Shown here: in pieces, positions 52,962 through 62,443 of the stretch | Layout of the letters: each line of letters starts with the position of its first letter | Numbering within the stretch: the stretch's first letter is position 1 | Source: Prevotella sp. | GTDB taxonomy: Bacteria; Bacteroidota; Bacteroidia; Bacteroidales; Bacteroidaceae | DNA: 64,000 bases | Direction of reading: 5' to 3' | Assembly (NCBI GenBank): GCA_017623155.1 | Contig: JAGAPR010000001.1 | Location: 283,695-347,694 of the forward strand | Translations under genes and position numbers: made by a program | The notes under the pieces: generated by a model | The model's input: the letters and a program-made list of their open reading frames with translations, nothing else | The model's database searches: none | Told to the model about the DNA's origin: nothing

Positions 52962-53579
52962 TTATCTTAAATCAATTATTTCAGCCTGCGGATAATCTTT
53001 TGTTCTGAAATTGAATATGGCATCGTTGAAATTGGCTTTCTTAAAATTCCTGACAACAATATCTGTCCATCCTTTCGGCTGCTTGATTTTCAACCGAGAG
53101 ACTGTATAAGTGTTTTTGTTTACTGTAATAATCATCTCTGATATATTCCGGCTTTTGTCTGTTGCGGTGAGATTTATCTGATAGTTTGTCCCGTCTTTCT
53201 TCAACGAATATTTATATCCTTTACGATAGATGTTGATGAAATTATATGGATTGATGGCCTGAATTTCTTTTGGAGTAGGGGTCGTTACATTCACTTCATT
53301 GTTCTTTTTGACGTACGTCCACATCGTTTTCCCGTTGAACCAAACAATGGCCTGCTGGCTTTTTATCTGCATCTTGTTCCCCTTTAAGGCTATCGAGCCG
53401 CTTTGATTTCCGTATTGTTTTCCCGTAATTTGGAAATCGGCTGATATGCCTCCGGCGTTTTTTACGGTGGCAGCGGCTTTGTCCAATATGCTCTTTGCCG
53501 ATTGAGCGGTAACTGTGCAACATATTAATGCAGACAGAAATATGATGCTTATTCTTTTCATAAATGTCATTGTTCTCAT
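52962..53579 (-). CDS. LolA-like periplasmic lipoprotein carrier
   Basis: A 205-aa protein with a signal peptide (RISIIFLSALICCTVTAQS) and a LolA-type half-barrel: KAAATVKNAGGISADFQITG, ALKGNKMQIKSQQAIVWFNG and KTMWTYVKKNNEVNVTTP. LolA shuttles lipoproteins from the inner to the outer membrane. ATG 53579 overlaps the ftsK stop by ATGA; ATG 53561 (MKRISI) is an alternative that trims six residues. Linkage to ftsK is a typical Bacteroidetes arrangement. Confidence 0.85.
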   Translation of the reverse strand: MRTMTFMKRISIIFLSALICCTVTAQSAKSILDKAAATVKNAGGISADFQITGKQYGNQSGSIALKGNKMQIKSQQAIVWFNGKTMWTYVKKNNEVNVTTPTPKEIQAINPYNFINIYRKGYKYSLKKDGTNYQINLTATDKSRNISEMIITVNKNTYTVSRLKIKQPKGWTDIVVRNFKKANFNDAIFNFRTKDYPQAEIIDLR

Positions 53580-56017
53580 CTTCTCAATGTATTCAATATG
53601 TTATTCAAACTTACTTCGTCCTGTATCAGTACTTCGCGTGGCTTGCCTCCCATGGCTGCTCCCACAACGCCGGCTTTCTCCAATTGGTCCATCAATCGGC
53701 CCGCTCTGTTATATCCGATGGCAAATTTACGCTGTATAAGACTTGTACTTCCCGACTGATTTAGGACAATCAGACGTGCGGCATCCTCGAACATGGGGTC
53801 GAGATGTTGCATGTCTACAGCCGAAGCCGCACCGATGGCATCACCGGAATCAGAGTCCGGCTCCGGTAATTCAAACGGAGTGACATATCCTTGTTGCTTG
53901 GCAATAAACATATTGATGCGTTCAACTTCGGGAGTATCGACAAAAGCACACTGCACGCGCACGGGTTCGTTACCGTTCAGGAACAGCAAATCGCCGCGGC
54001 CGATGAGTTGGTTGGCACCCGGTTTGTCAAGAATGGTTTTTGAATCAATCATCGCGCTGACCTTGAAAGCCATGCGGCCGGGGAAGTTTGCCTTTATATT
54101 ACCGGTAATAATCGTTGTCGTAGGACGTTGTGTAGCTATCACCATGTGTATCCCGACGGCACGGGCCAACTGGGCAATACGTGCTATCGGCAGTTCTATT
54201 TCTTTGCCGGCAGTCATTATCAGGTCGCCGAACTCATCTATTATCACAACGATATACGGCATGAAACGATGCCCGTTTTGCGGATTAAGCTGGCGCGATA
54301 TGAACTTTTTGTTATATTCTTTTATGTTTCTTGCACCGGCAATTTTGAGCAAATCATATCGTGTGTCCATCTCTTTACACAGACTGTTCAGTGTGCGCAC
54401 GACTTTCGTAACGTCTGTTATGATTGGTTCCGCGTCATCGTCTTGCACCTTTGCAAGGAAATGATTGGCGATAGGTTCATATATACTGAACTCCACCTTC
54501 TTCGGGTCGATGAGTACAATCTTCAACTCTGCGGGGTGTTTCTTGTATAACAAGGATGTTATGATAGCATTGAGTCCTACCGATTTACCTTGACCGGTGG
54601 CACCGGCAACAAGCAAATGCGGTATTTTGGCAAGGTCAAACATGAAGACTTCGTTTGTGATAGTCTTGCCGATGGCACACGGCAGTTCCATCGTTGTCTC
54701 CTGAAATTTCTTTGAATTGAGAATACTCTCCATGGAAACAATGTTCGGTTTGGCGTTAGGCACTTCGATACCGATTGTTCCTTTACCCGGTATCGGGGCT
54801 ATGATACGTATGCCAAGAGCCGACAGACTCAATGCTATATCATCTTCAAGGTTTCTTATCTTCGATATACGTACACCTTGTGCCGGGGTTATTTCATACA
54901 GAGTAATGGTGGGACCGACTGTGGCTTTGATGCTGCTTATCTCTACTCCGAAGTTGCGCAACACTTCCACAATGCGGTTTTTGTTTGCCGTTTGCTCCAC
55001 CATGTCAATGTACGGTTTGCCGTCGTTATCGTATTTCTTGAGCAAATCGAGTGTCGGATAATGATAGTTTTCAAGGTCACGCTTCGGGTCGTACGGCTTC
55101 ATTTGCTCGTTGTTCTCGTCAACAAGTGATGTTCCCTCGGCCTTTTCTTCTGTTTTAGTTGTCTCAATCTCTATATCAATATCCTTCTTGTTATTTTCGT
55201 TTGGAGTGTCGTCTGTCGTATTGCTTGTCTCGTTTACTTTGGGAGTGTCGTCTGCCGGTGTGTCGAATTCAACCGTTTGAGTGGTTGGATCATCGAAAAC
55301 CTCCGGGTCTTCCTGTACTTCAAGCGGTATGTCGTCTTTGTTTTCTGTGTTTGATTCATTGTTGCTGACTGTGAATTTCACCCTGTCGGTAAAGAATTTG
55401 ACGGGATTCATCATCTTTCTTACAACATAAATAGTCTCCGCGCTTATATATGTAAGGAAAGCGATGGCGGTCAGGCCCAACAAAGCCGATAGCCCCGGAG
55501 TGCCAATGAGATTTTCTATCCAGTTGCAAATATATGCTCCATGGTCTCCGCCGGGATTGAAACAACTGTCGGTAAAGAAAGGAGTCATGAACTTGGACAA
55601 AACAACGGAAGCCCATACCATGATGCTCATCATGCACATAAACCATTTCAAAAGGTTTACATTATATGCCCTCATGAGCTTCATCGAGATGAGAACGAAT
55701 AGCAATGGGATAAAAAATGCCGGCAATCCGAAGCACTTCTTTATGAAGAAGTATGCCAGATGGGCACCGAACGAGCCGCAGCTGTTTTGATATTCTCTCC
55801 CTGTGTTCAATATCTCTCCCTCGCGAGGTGCTTCTATCAGACTTTGGTCTGCCGCACCGGTAGAGAAGAACGAAATGAATGACAGTATCAAAAATACGGC
55901 AAAGACAAATGCCGACAAACCGATTATAAAGTTTATTTTCTCGTTGTTAAATATATTATTGATACCTAATACATTACTAAAAGAATATGCTTTGGTTTTT
56001 TTCTTACTTGATGCCAT
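53576..56017 (-). CDS. ftsK: DNA translocase FtsK/SpoIIIE
   Basis: An 813-aa septal DNA pump. Four N-terminal membrane helices (residues 25-190) anchor it. An acidic, low-complexity linker (about 230-310, with repeated DDTP and TEEK-type segments) follows. The motor has an alpha domain DMVEQTANKNRIVEVLRNFG, Walker A VAGATGQGKSVGLN and Walker B YIVVIIDEFGDLIM. The C-terminal gamma winged helix ends GRLMDQLEKAGVVGAAMGG. The motor moves chromosome dimers and termini through the septum. Confidence 0.95.
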   Translation of the reverse strand: MASSKKKTKAYSFSNVLGINNIFNNEKINFIIGLSAFVFAVFLILSFISFFSTGAADQSLIEAPREGEILNTGREYQNSCGSFGAHLAYFFIKKCFGLPAFFIPLLFVLISMKLMRAYNVNLLKWFMCMMSIMVWASVVLSKFMTPFFTDSCFNPGGDHGAYICNWIENLIGTPGLSALLGLTAIAFLTYISAETIYVVRKMMNPVKFFTDRVKFTVSNNESNTENKDDIPLEVQEDPEVFDDPTTQTVEFDTPADDTPKVNETSNTTDDTPNENNKKDIDIEIETTKTEEKAEGTSLVDENNEQMKPYDPKRDLENYHYPTLDLLKKYDNDGKPYIDMVEQTANKNRIVEVLRNFGVEISSIKATVGPTITLYEITPAQGVRISKIRNLEDDIALSLSALGIRIIAPIPGKGTIGIEVPNAKPNIVSMESILNSKKFQETTMELPCAIGKTITNEVFMFDLAKIPHLLVAGATGQGKSVGLNAIITSLLYKKHPAELKIVLIDPKKVEFSIYEPIANHFLAKVQDDDAEPIITDVTKVVRTLNSLCKEMDTRYDLLKIAGARNIKEYNKKFISRQLNPQNGHRFMPYIVVIIDEFGDLIMTAGKEIELPIARIAQLARAVGIHMVIATQRPTTTIITGNIKANFPGRMAFKVSAMIDSKTILDKPGANQLIGRGDLLFLNGNEPVRVQCAFVDTPEVERINMFIAKQQGYVTPFELPEPDSDSGDAIGAASAVDMQHLDPMFEDAARLIVLNQSGSTSLIQRKFAIGYNRAGRLMDQLEKAGVVGAAMGGKPREVLIQDEVSLNNILNTLRR

Positions 56018-56042
56018 TTCCGTTTTTGATATATATTGTTTT

Positions 56043-56051
56043 GCAAAATTA
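56043..56051 (-). promoter_or_regulatory. Promoter -7 element for ftsK
   Basis: Minus-strand TAATTTTGC, 26 bp upstream of the ftsK ATG; divergent from the exonuclease promoter at 56095. Confidence 0.65.
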
Positions 56052-56094
56052 GCAGAAAAAAGTCATATTTGATTATAAACTCATTGCTTTTTTG

Positions 56095-56102
56095 TAATTT
56101 TG
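56095..56102 (+). promoter_or_regulatory. Promoter -7 element for the exonuclease-rlmI-tilS run
   Basis: TAATTTTG, 20 bp before ATG 56123. Confidence 0.6.
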
Positions 56103-56122
56103 TACCCCGAAACGACTTGGAA

Positions 56123-56764
56123 ATGAAGAAAATATTATATAATAAATATGACAAGGCTTTGATAAATACGTTGCCGCAGGTAGTGTTTGGCGGGCGTATT
56201 GAGGTCATATTGACTCCTGCGGAGGCAGAAAAGGCTGTTAAATACCTGTTGAGTCAGCCTATATTGGGAGTGGATACCGAGACACGCCCGTCGTTTAAAA
56301 AAGGAGTAAACCACCGTGTGTCATTGCTTCAAGTCTCTTCTCATGACATTTGTTTTTTGTTTCGTTTGAAGCACATAGGCATGTCTTCGGATATCATAAA
56401 GTTGCTCGAAGACACAACTGTGCCCAAGATAGGCTTGTCGCTTACAGACGATATTTCCGTGCTTCATAAGGTTGCCGACTTTACCCCCGGATATTTTATT
56501 GACTTGCAAAAACACGTAAAAGAGATTGGCGTGGAGGATTTGAGTCTTCAAAAACTATATGCCAACTTCTTCGGCATGAAAATAAGCAAGGCCCAGAGAC
56601 TGACAAACTGGGATGCTGATATCCTTAGTGACAAGCAGAAACAATATGCGGCGACAGACGCTTGGAGTTGTATAAACTTATATGAAGAGCTTATCCGATT
56701 GGAGCAAACCGGAGATTATGAACTTATAAAGATAAAAGATGGAATACAGACAGATATATCTTAA
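56123..56764 (+). CDS. DEDDy 3'-5' exonuclease, RNase D/WRN-like
   Basis: A 213-aa protein with the RNase D/Werner-type exonuclease fold: LGVDTETRPSF (Asp, Glu), PKIGLSLTDDISVL (Asp) and the DEDDy Tyr/Asp motif KQYAATDAWSCINLYEEL. No HRDC domain is present. Substrate may be RNA or DNA; genes of this type in Bacteroidetes are often next to rlmI as here. The stop overlaps the rlmI start by 26 bp. The longer frame to 56036 would contain the promoter, so ATG 56123 is used. Confidence 0.87.
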   Translation: MKKILYNKYDKALINTLPQVVFGGRIEVILTPAEAEKAVKYLLSQPILGVDTETRPSFKKGVNHRVSLLQVSSHDICFLFRLKHIGMSSDIIKLLEDTTVPKIGLSLTDDISVLHKVADFTPGYFIDLQKHVKEIGVEDLSLQKLYANFFGMKISKAQRLTNWDADILSDKQKQYAATDAWSCINLYEELIRLEQTGDYELIKIKDGIQTDIS

Positions 56765-57923
56765 GAAAGGAAAGGAAGACAGTTTGGAGCGTTTCCACCC
56801 GTGGATATTCTCAGGTGCGATAAAAAGCATCGACAAAGGAATAGAAGAGGGTGATACGGTGCGTGTGATGACCGATGGCGGCGAGTTTATAGCCGTGGGA
56901 CATTATCAGATAGGTTCCATTGCCGTGAGGGTGTTGTCGTTTTCCGATTGTGAGATAAATGCCTTGTTCTGGCAGCAACGATTGCAATCGGCCTTGGACG
57001 TAAGGTTGTGTATCGGGGTTGCAGATGCGGAGAATAATAATACGTATCGTCTGGTGCACGGTGAGGGAGATAATATGCCGGGACTGGTTATAGACGTGTA
57101 TGGCAAAACGGCAGTGATGCAGGCACACAGCGTGGGTATTCATGTTTGCCGCGATGAAATAGCCCAAAGCCTGATAAACGTGATGAAAAACCGCATCGAC
57201 AATATCTATTATAAGAGTGAGACGACTCTGCCTTACAAAGCCGAACTCGGTCAGGAAAACGGCTTTATATACGGAAAATCGGATGACAACATCGCGATGG
57301 AGAACGGATTGAAGTTTCATGTCGATTGGTTGAAAGGACAGAAAACGGGCTTCTTCGTAGACCAACGCGAGAACAGGGCGTTGTTGGAGAGTTATGCGCA
57401 TGGCCGCAAGGTGCTCAATATGTTTTGTTATACCGGCGGCTTCTCTTTTTATGCCATGCGTGGAGGCGCGGAACTCGTACACTCGGTAGACAGCAGCGCC
57501 AAGGCGATAGAACTTACCGAACGCAACGTGGAGTTGAATTTTCCCGGAGACGAGCGTCATAAGGCCTATTGCGCGGACGCGTTTAAGTATTTGGACGAAG
57601 CAGGCGACAATTATGACCTGATAATATTAGACCCACCGGCATTTGCAAAGCACCGTGCCGCATTGCGTAATGCGCTGAAAGGTTACACACGACTTAATGT
57701 CAAGGCGTTTGAGAAAATCAAGCCCGGAGGCATATTGTTCACCTTCTCTTGCAGTCAGGTCGTGAGCAAAGATAATTTCCGCAATGCCGTGTTTACGGCA
57801 GCAGCCATGGCCAAGAGAAAGGTGAGAATACTTCACCAGCTTCATCAACCGGCCGATCATCCCATTAATATATACCATCCCGAGGGTGAGTACCTGAAAG
57901 GACTGGTGCTGTATGTAGAGTAG
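56739..57923 (+). CDS. rlmI: 23S rRNA (cytosine-1962-C5)-methyltransferase
   Basis: A 394-aa SAM-dependent methyltransferase of the RlmI (YccW) family: an N-terminal PUA-like domain (YLKKGKEDSLERFHPWIFSG, GDTVRVMTDGGEFIAVGHY), a middle RlmI domain (TYRLVHGEGDNMPGLVIDVY), and the Rossmann methyltransferase with TGFFVDQRENRALL, VLNMFCYTGGFSFYA, VDSSAKAIELTERN and the DPPAF motif IILDPPAFAKHR. Length is standard. Overlaps the exonuclease by 26 bp and precedes tilS by 3 bp. Confidence 0.93.
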   Translation: MEYRQIYLKKGKEDSLERFHPWIFSGAIKSIDKGIEEGDTVRVMTDGGEFIAVGHYQIGSIAVRVLSFSDCEINALFWQQRLQSALDVRLCIGVADAENNNTYRLVHGEGDNMPGLVIDVYGKTAVMQAHSVGIHVCRDEIAQSLINVMKNRIDNIYYKSETTLPYKAELGQENGFIYGKSDDNIAMENGLKFHVDWLKGQKTGFFVDQRENRALLESYAHGRKVLNMFCYTGGFSFYAMRGGAELVHSVDSSAKAIELTERNVELNFPGDERHKAYCADAFKYLDEAGDNYDLIILDPPAFAKHRAALRNALKGYTRLNVKAFEKIKPGGILFTFSCSQVVSKDNFRNAVFTAAAMAKRKVRILHQLHQPADHPINIYHPEGEYLKGLVLYVE

Positions 57924-57926
57924 GTT

Positions 57927-59300
57927 TTGGATTTCACAGCCATTGTTTCCGACAACATCAAGCGTTTGAACTTGCTTGATAAGACCCGCACCCACATCGT
58001 GGCCGTGAGTGGCGGGGCAGACAGTGTGGCCCTTTTGCTGGTGCTGCACGATTTGGGTTTCAGACTGGAAGTGGCGCATTGCAACTTTCATCTGCGCCAA
58101 GCGGAGTCGGATAGGGACGAATGTTTTGTGAGGACACTATGCAACAATCTGAACATACCGTTTCATTTGGTTCATTTTGATACGACAGGATATGCATCGT
58201 TGCACAAAATGAGCATAGAACTTGCGGCAAGAAAATTGCGCTATTCTTATTTTGAGACATTGCGGCAAGATATTGCTGCTGCCGATATATGCGTGGCTCA
58301 CCATTATGACGACAGCGTCGAGACAGTGCTTATGAACCTTGTTCGCGGTACGGGAGTACACGGACTGACAGGCATACGACCGGTAAACGGTAATATTAAG
58401 AGACCTTTGCTGTGTGTGAGCAGGAGTGACATTGAAGATTTTTTGCGTTTGAAAAATCAGGATTATGTCACCGATAGCACCAATCTTAAAGATGAAGCCA
58501 CAAGAAACAAGTTCCGACTCAATGTGATACCGATGCTTAAAAGCATCAACCCCAAGGCTTCGGAGAATATAAGACGCACGGCCGAATATATGGCAGAGGC
58601 CGTCAAAGTGTTTGACGATGCGATAAGCAAGGGGAAGAAGCGTGTGGTTTGCAAGGCTCAAAAAGATGTGTATCTTGAAATAGGAATACAGGAGTTGCTT
58701 GAAGAGCCGTCGCCGGAATACCTGCTTCATGAGATATTGGCGGATTATGGTTTTACCGCCTCACAGACAGAGCAGGTCTTTGCCGGAATGACATCGCAAC
58801 CCGGAAAACTTTTCAAGTCGGAAGCGTTTGATTTGCTTATAGACCGCAAGCATATAATTGTAGAACGCCGTCAAGAGGCTTTCAACCGGTTGTGCATACC
58901 TCAATGCGGTGTGTATATACTGTCTGAAACATGTAAAATGCGGGTTGAGCAAACTGTGGTTGACGAGCGTTTTGTATTGTCACGCGATAAAAACCGGGTG
59001 TGTCTTGACAGTTCCAAGGTCGAGTTTCCGCTTGTTTTGCGCACTGTTTCCGCCGGCGACAGGTTTGTTCCGTTTGGCATGCGAGGTTCGAAGCTTGTCA
59101 GCGATTATCTTACAGACAAAAAGAAAACGCTTTTCCAAAAAAGAAAACAGCTTGTCGTCACAGACGCTTCCGGGGCAGTGATATGGCTGGTTAACGAGCG
59201 GCCTGATGCACGCTGTTGCATTTCGGATAAAACCGAAGAGGCTGTCGTTATCACAATGGAGGAAAAGATGGAAGATGTTAGATTGGGTGGGAATTATTAA
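57927..59300 (+). CDS. tilS: tRNA(Ile)-lysidine synthase
   Basis: A 457-aa enzyme converting C34 of tRNA-Ile(CAU) to lysidine, needed to read AUA codons, which are used very frequently in these genes. PP-loop VAVSGGADSVALLLVL, then CNFHLRQAESDRDECFVR, HHYDDSVETVLMNLVRGTG and DSTNLKDEATRNKFRLNVIP. The C-terminal TilS domain includes RFVPFGMRGSKLVSDYL. The start is TTG 57927; the nearest upstream in-frame stop is at 57921, so no earlier ATG is possible. Confidence 0.94.
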   Translation: MDFTAIVSDNIKRLNLLDKTRTHIVAVSGGADSVALLLVLHDLGFRLEVAHCNFHLRQAESDRDECFVRTLCNNLNIPFHLVHFDTTGYASLHKMSIELAARKLRYSYFETLRQDIAAADICVAHHYDDSVETVLMNLVRGTGVHGLTGIRPVNGNIKRPLLCVSRSDIEDFLRLKNQDYVTDSTNLKDEATRNKFRLNVIPMLKSINPKASENIRRTAEYMAEAVKVFDDAISKGKKRVVCKAQKDVYLEIGIQELLEEPSPEYLLHEILADYGFTASQTEQVFAGMTSQPGKLFKSEAFDLLIDRKHIIVERRQEAFNRLCIPQCGVYILSETCKMRVEQTVVDERFVLSRDKNRVCLDSSKVEFPLVLRTVSAGDRFVPFGMRGSKLVSDYLTDKKKTLFQKRKQLVVTDASGAVIWLVNERPDARCCISDKTEEAVVITMEEKMEDVRLGGNY

Positions 59301-59741
59301 TTTATCTTAACGCTGTTAACATCTCTGATATTATATTTACAAAATAAGGCCTCATAATTGCGTTCTTTTCAAAAAATAATTTCCTCGGCGAAAAAAACGC
59401 ATTTTCAGAGCATTTTGCGCAAAATGCTGTCTGTCAGCCTTTTATCTGCAAAATCTGCCATCCATGCCTCTCCTGCAACCCTTCTTGTTTTCCAATAAGG
59501 CCGTAATTGCATTCCAATAAGGCCGTAATTGGAACGCAATAAGGCCGTAAATGCAATGCAATTACGGCCTTATTGCAACGCAAAAACACCCGAAAATCAT
59601 GTCCAACCCCGAATAATTGCAGCCTGACCCCGAAATAATGACACACAAATGTCAATTTAAATTCTCAGCTTTTTCTAAACGGTGACTTCAAGTCGCACTT
59701 TTTGTGTTTAACAATCATCTCGCGATTTTTACATTTATTAA
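59298..59741 (-). repeat. Long dispersed noncoding repeat, copy B (inverted relative to copy A)
   Basis: Reverse complement of 1456-1902 with scattered substitutions and small indels. It begins exactly at the tilS stop codon and fills most of the gap to the TPR regulator gene. It includes the four ATTACGGCC units at 59489-59578. Confidence 0.85.
59489..59578 (-). repeat. Four-unit ATTACGGCC array (core of copy B)
   Basis: Units TTCCAATAAGGCCGTAATTG, TTCCAATAAGGCCGTAATTG, ACGCAATAAGGCCGTAAATG and CAATTACGGCCTTATTGCAA; same order as copy A when read on the minus strand. Confidence 0.82.
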
Positions 59742-59754
59742 ATGTAAAGGCGGT

Positions 59755-59837
59755 TTTAAAGGTAAAAAGGTAAAAAAAAACGTGTGGCGTGTTTCTAAGC
59801 GCAGCCTTTTTTACTTTTCTACCTTTTTACCTTTAAA
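59755..59837. repeat. Long imperfect palindrome of GGTAAAA/TTTTACC type
   Basis: TTTAAAGGTAAAAAGGTA at the left pairs with TACCTTTTTACCTTTAAA at the right, 18-bp perfect arms, with a partly paired A/T-rich middle. It lies between repeat copy B and the promoter of the TPR regulator; it could act as a terminator or as a regulatory structure. Confidence 0.6.
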
Positions 59838-59861
59838 CATGTTTTTTTTATTTATTTTTAT

Positions 59862-59869
59862 TATTTTTG
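59862..59869 (+). promoter_or_regulatory. Promoter -7 element for the TPR regulator
   Basis: TATTTTTG, about 84 bp before ATG 59953. Confidence 0.45.
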
Positions 59870-59952
59870 TATCCGATTGGTAGCATGAACTATTGCGTGA
59901 GCCGGATATAACGGTCTGTCATTCATTGCATGATATTGTCAACTTATCGAAA

Positions 59953-61704
59953 ATGAAAAAGATTTCTCATATATATTACATTATAATAACACTTGCGGCG
60001 GTAGTTGCATCATGTTCAGAAAACGCTCGCATGACTGCCGTTCTCAACCGTGCAGACTCATTGATTATGGCTGAGCAGCCGGATTCCGCATTGATGCTGA
60101 TAGAGACTGCCGGGCTGATGAAAGACGACTGTTCACACTCGCAGCTTATGCGTTATGAACTACTTAAAGCCAAGGCAATAAATAAGTCGGACATGCATGT
60201 GTTCACATCAGACAGCACCGTAAAGCGACTTGTATCTTATTATGACAGCTACGGTAGCCGCAATGAGCAAATGCTTACTCGTTATCTGCTTGGCAGCGTA
60301 TATCGTGATCTCGGAGATGCTCCACGGGCTCTTGAATGCTATCGTAACGCTGTTGAAATGGCAGACACGACGAGTGCCGATTGTGATTATTATACGTTAT
60401 GCAGGGTGCATGGGCAGATGGCATATCTATTTCACGAATATTCATCTCCCGAGTATGAGATTGAAGAATTACGTAAAGCAATAGACTATTCTTGGAAATC
60501 AAAAGATACAATCAACGCTTTACTTGCTTATGAAAGTTTGGGAGTTGCATATTATACAAAAAACGAGAAAGATTCTCTAATCAGTATAGGATTAAAAGTA
60601 TCTCGTCTTTATGAAAAATATGGTCATCATGATTTTGCTGTCGGAGCGCTCTGTCCCATATTAACTCTATTTCTTGATCGTAAAGAATATGATAAGGCAA
60701 AAAGCATTATAGACAAGTTGGAAAGCGAAAGTGGAAAATTTGATGAGTATGGTAATATAACGGTGGGCAATGAGCTATATTACGATTCTAAAGGACGATA
60801 TTATAATGGAATAGGTAATCTTGATTCTGCGTTATATTATTTTCGAAAGATGGCGAAATCTTCTGATGATATGATGTGCAAGGAAGCATATTGTCGTGGC
60901 CTGATGAATTGTTATTTAGCATACAACGAGCCTGATTCCGTTGCCAAATATGCTCTTCTATATTGTCAACAAAACGATTCTGCTGCTGTTGTCAGGTCCT
61001 CGGAAGAAATAAACAGGGCAAAGTCTTTATTTGATTACAATATAGCACAAACTAAAATGAAGAAAAAGACAAAAGAAGCAGAGAATTATAAAAAGATGTT
61101 ATTTGGCATCATTTGTATTCTTGTGGTTCTGGCATATCTATTGTATAAATTAATAAAAAGGCGAAAGCGTATAATGATGCAAAAGCTTAAAGAAACTAAC
61201 GAGAAATACGTATCTTTATTATCTAAATACGCCAATACAAAGAAAGAACTGTTAAGAGCATATTCCTACGAAGAGCAATATAGAATAGAGAAAGAAAAGG
61301 AGTTGCAAGAACTTAGAAACATAGTGGCAAAATATCAGACGGGAAAGCTTGACATGTCGTTGTTTGAAAACGAACAGGAACTGCTTTTTCATCCATTGGT
61401 AAATAAATTACATGAACGTGCGACAAAAGCGGAGAAAGCAAGTATAATTGAACTTGACGAGTTACGGAATGTAATGGAGCATTGGTTGCCTGATTTTGTA
61501 AAGTTTATAAGATATAAAGCTCTATCACATCGTGAGATGGCTGTATGTATGCTGATACGTATGTGCTTTCTACCATCAGAGATTGCTGTTCTTTTAGATG
61601 TAAGGCCGCAAAGTATGACAAACATACGAACTAAAATAAATAATAAATTATTTGAAGCGAAAGGAGCGAAAACTCTCGATGAGAATATTAGGAGACTGAA
61701 ATGA
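59953..61704 (+). CDS. TPR lipoprotein transmembrane regulator with C-terminal HTH
   Basis: A 583-aa signalling protein: lipoprotein-like signal (AAVVASCSEN), five or more TPR-like repeats (for example LLGSVYRDLGDAPRALECYRN and YYDSKGRYYNGIGNLDSALY), and a transmembrane helix at about residue 378 (FGIICILVVLAYLLYKLI). A cytoplasmic coiled coil follows, then a helix-turn-helix (LSHREMAVCMLIRM, LPSEIAVLLDVRPQSMTNIR) like LuxR/sigma-type DNA binding. This layout is common in Bacteroidetes, where a periplasmic sensor controls nearby secreted genes. The frame opens at 59893; ATG 59953 is chosen. Confidence 0.82.
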   Translation: MKKISHIYYIIITLAAVVASCSENARMTAVLNRADSLIMAEQPDSALMLIETAGLMKDDCSHSQLMRYELLKAKAINKSDMHVFTSDSTVKRLVSYYDSYGSRNEQMLTRYLLGSVYRDLGDAPRALECYRNAVEMADTTSADCDYYTLCRVHGQMAYLFHEYSSPEYEIEELRKAIDYSWKSKDTINALLAYESLGVAYYTKNEKDSLISIGLKVSRLYEKYGHHDFAVGALCPILTLFLDRKEYDKAKSIIDKLESESGKFDEYGNITVGNELYYDSKGRYYNGIGNLDSALYYFRKMAKSSDDMMCKEAYCRGLMNCYLAYNEPDSVAKYALLYCQQNDSAAVVRSSEEINRAKSLFDYNIAQTKMKKKTKEAENYKKMLFGIICILVVLAYLLYKLIKRRKRIMMQKLKETNEKYVSLLSKYANTKKELLRAYSYEEQYRIEKEKELQELRNIVAKYQTGKLDMSLFENEQELLFHPLVNKLHERATKAEKASIIELDELRNVMEHWLPDFVKFIRYKALSHREMAVCMLIRMCFLPSEIAVLLDVRPQSMTNIRTKINNKLFEAKGAKTLDENIRRLK

Positions 61705-61900
61705 TTTTCAGTCACTTTCTTTCTGTTAAGTTTATGCTGCTTTTGCACAAAATTGATTAATACATGTAAAAAGATAAAGGGTGTGTAAAAAATGTATTTT
61801 ACTATTATTACCGTTGAGTATCAGATGTTTATCTTTTAACATAGAATTACCCTGTGTATTTTGTGTACTCAAATTATTTTGAAAAAACTTTTAAACTTCA

Positions 61901-61908
61901 TATCTTTG
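61901..61908 (+). promoter_or_regulatory. Promoter -7 element for the DUF3244-like gene
   Basis: TATCTTTG, with TTTG 19 bp upstream at 61878-61881; full consensus match. Confidence 0.72.
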
Positions 61909-61930
61909 ACGAAAATTTTAGTTAAAAGAT

Positions 61931-62341
61931 ATGGGAAAAAGATTATTATTAGTTTTATGTGTGACAACTTTTATAATGGTTGTGTGCAAAGCAATGGAAT
62001 CGGAGTATTATAATCCGACTGGGCAATATCCGGATTATGGATTAGTTATAGACTTTCGTGTAAAAAAGATAGAGCCTGTAATAATTAATGGGCCGGTAAG
62101 AAAATCCCCTCCCCGTATTCCTACTGTTTATCTTAGTGCCGATACATTGTATTTTACAGAGGGGGCCTCTTTTGATGAAATACAACTTGTGGCTAAGGAT
62201 GGGGAAGATGAGGAAGTCGTTTATTCGTCGGTAGTACCTTATGGCGAAGAATTGTTTTGTCTTCCCGATTATTTTGTAGGAGTGTATGAACTTCGCTTAT
62301 TGCGTGGAGATTATTGCTTCTATGCAGATATAGAACTTTAA
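61931..62341 (+). CDS. DUF3244-like secreted protein
   Basis: A 136-aa protein with a signal peptide (VTTFIMVVCKAM) and a beta-sandwich-like mature region resembling DUF3244: IEPVIINGPVRKSPPRIPTV, YLSADTLYFTEGASFDEIQL, DEEVVYSSVVPYGEE and a final LRLLRGDYCFYADIEL. Such proteins are typically found downstream of TPR regulators and near secreted peptidases in Bacteroidetes, as here. Molecular function is unknown. Confidence 0.7.
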   Translation: MGKRLLLVLCVTTFIMVVCKAMESEYYNPTGQYPDYGLVIDFRVKKIEPVIINGPVRKSPPRIPTVYLSADTLYFTEGASFDEIQLVAKDGEDEEVVYSSVVPYGEELFCLPDYFVGVYELRLLRGDYCFYADIEL

Positions 62342-62443
62342 AGAAGACCATTAATCGATTAATATACCGCAGACCACACTGTCACATAAAGGCGCGTAAG
62401 CCGAAAAGCGAAAGAGTAGGCATATTATATAATAATTGAAGAT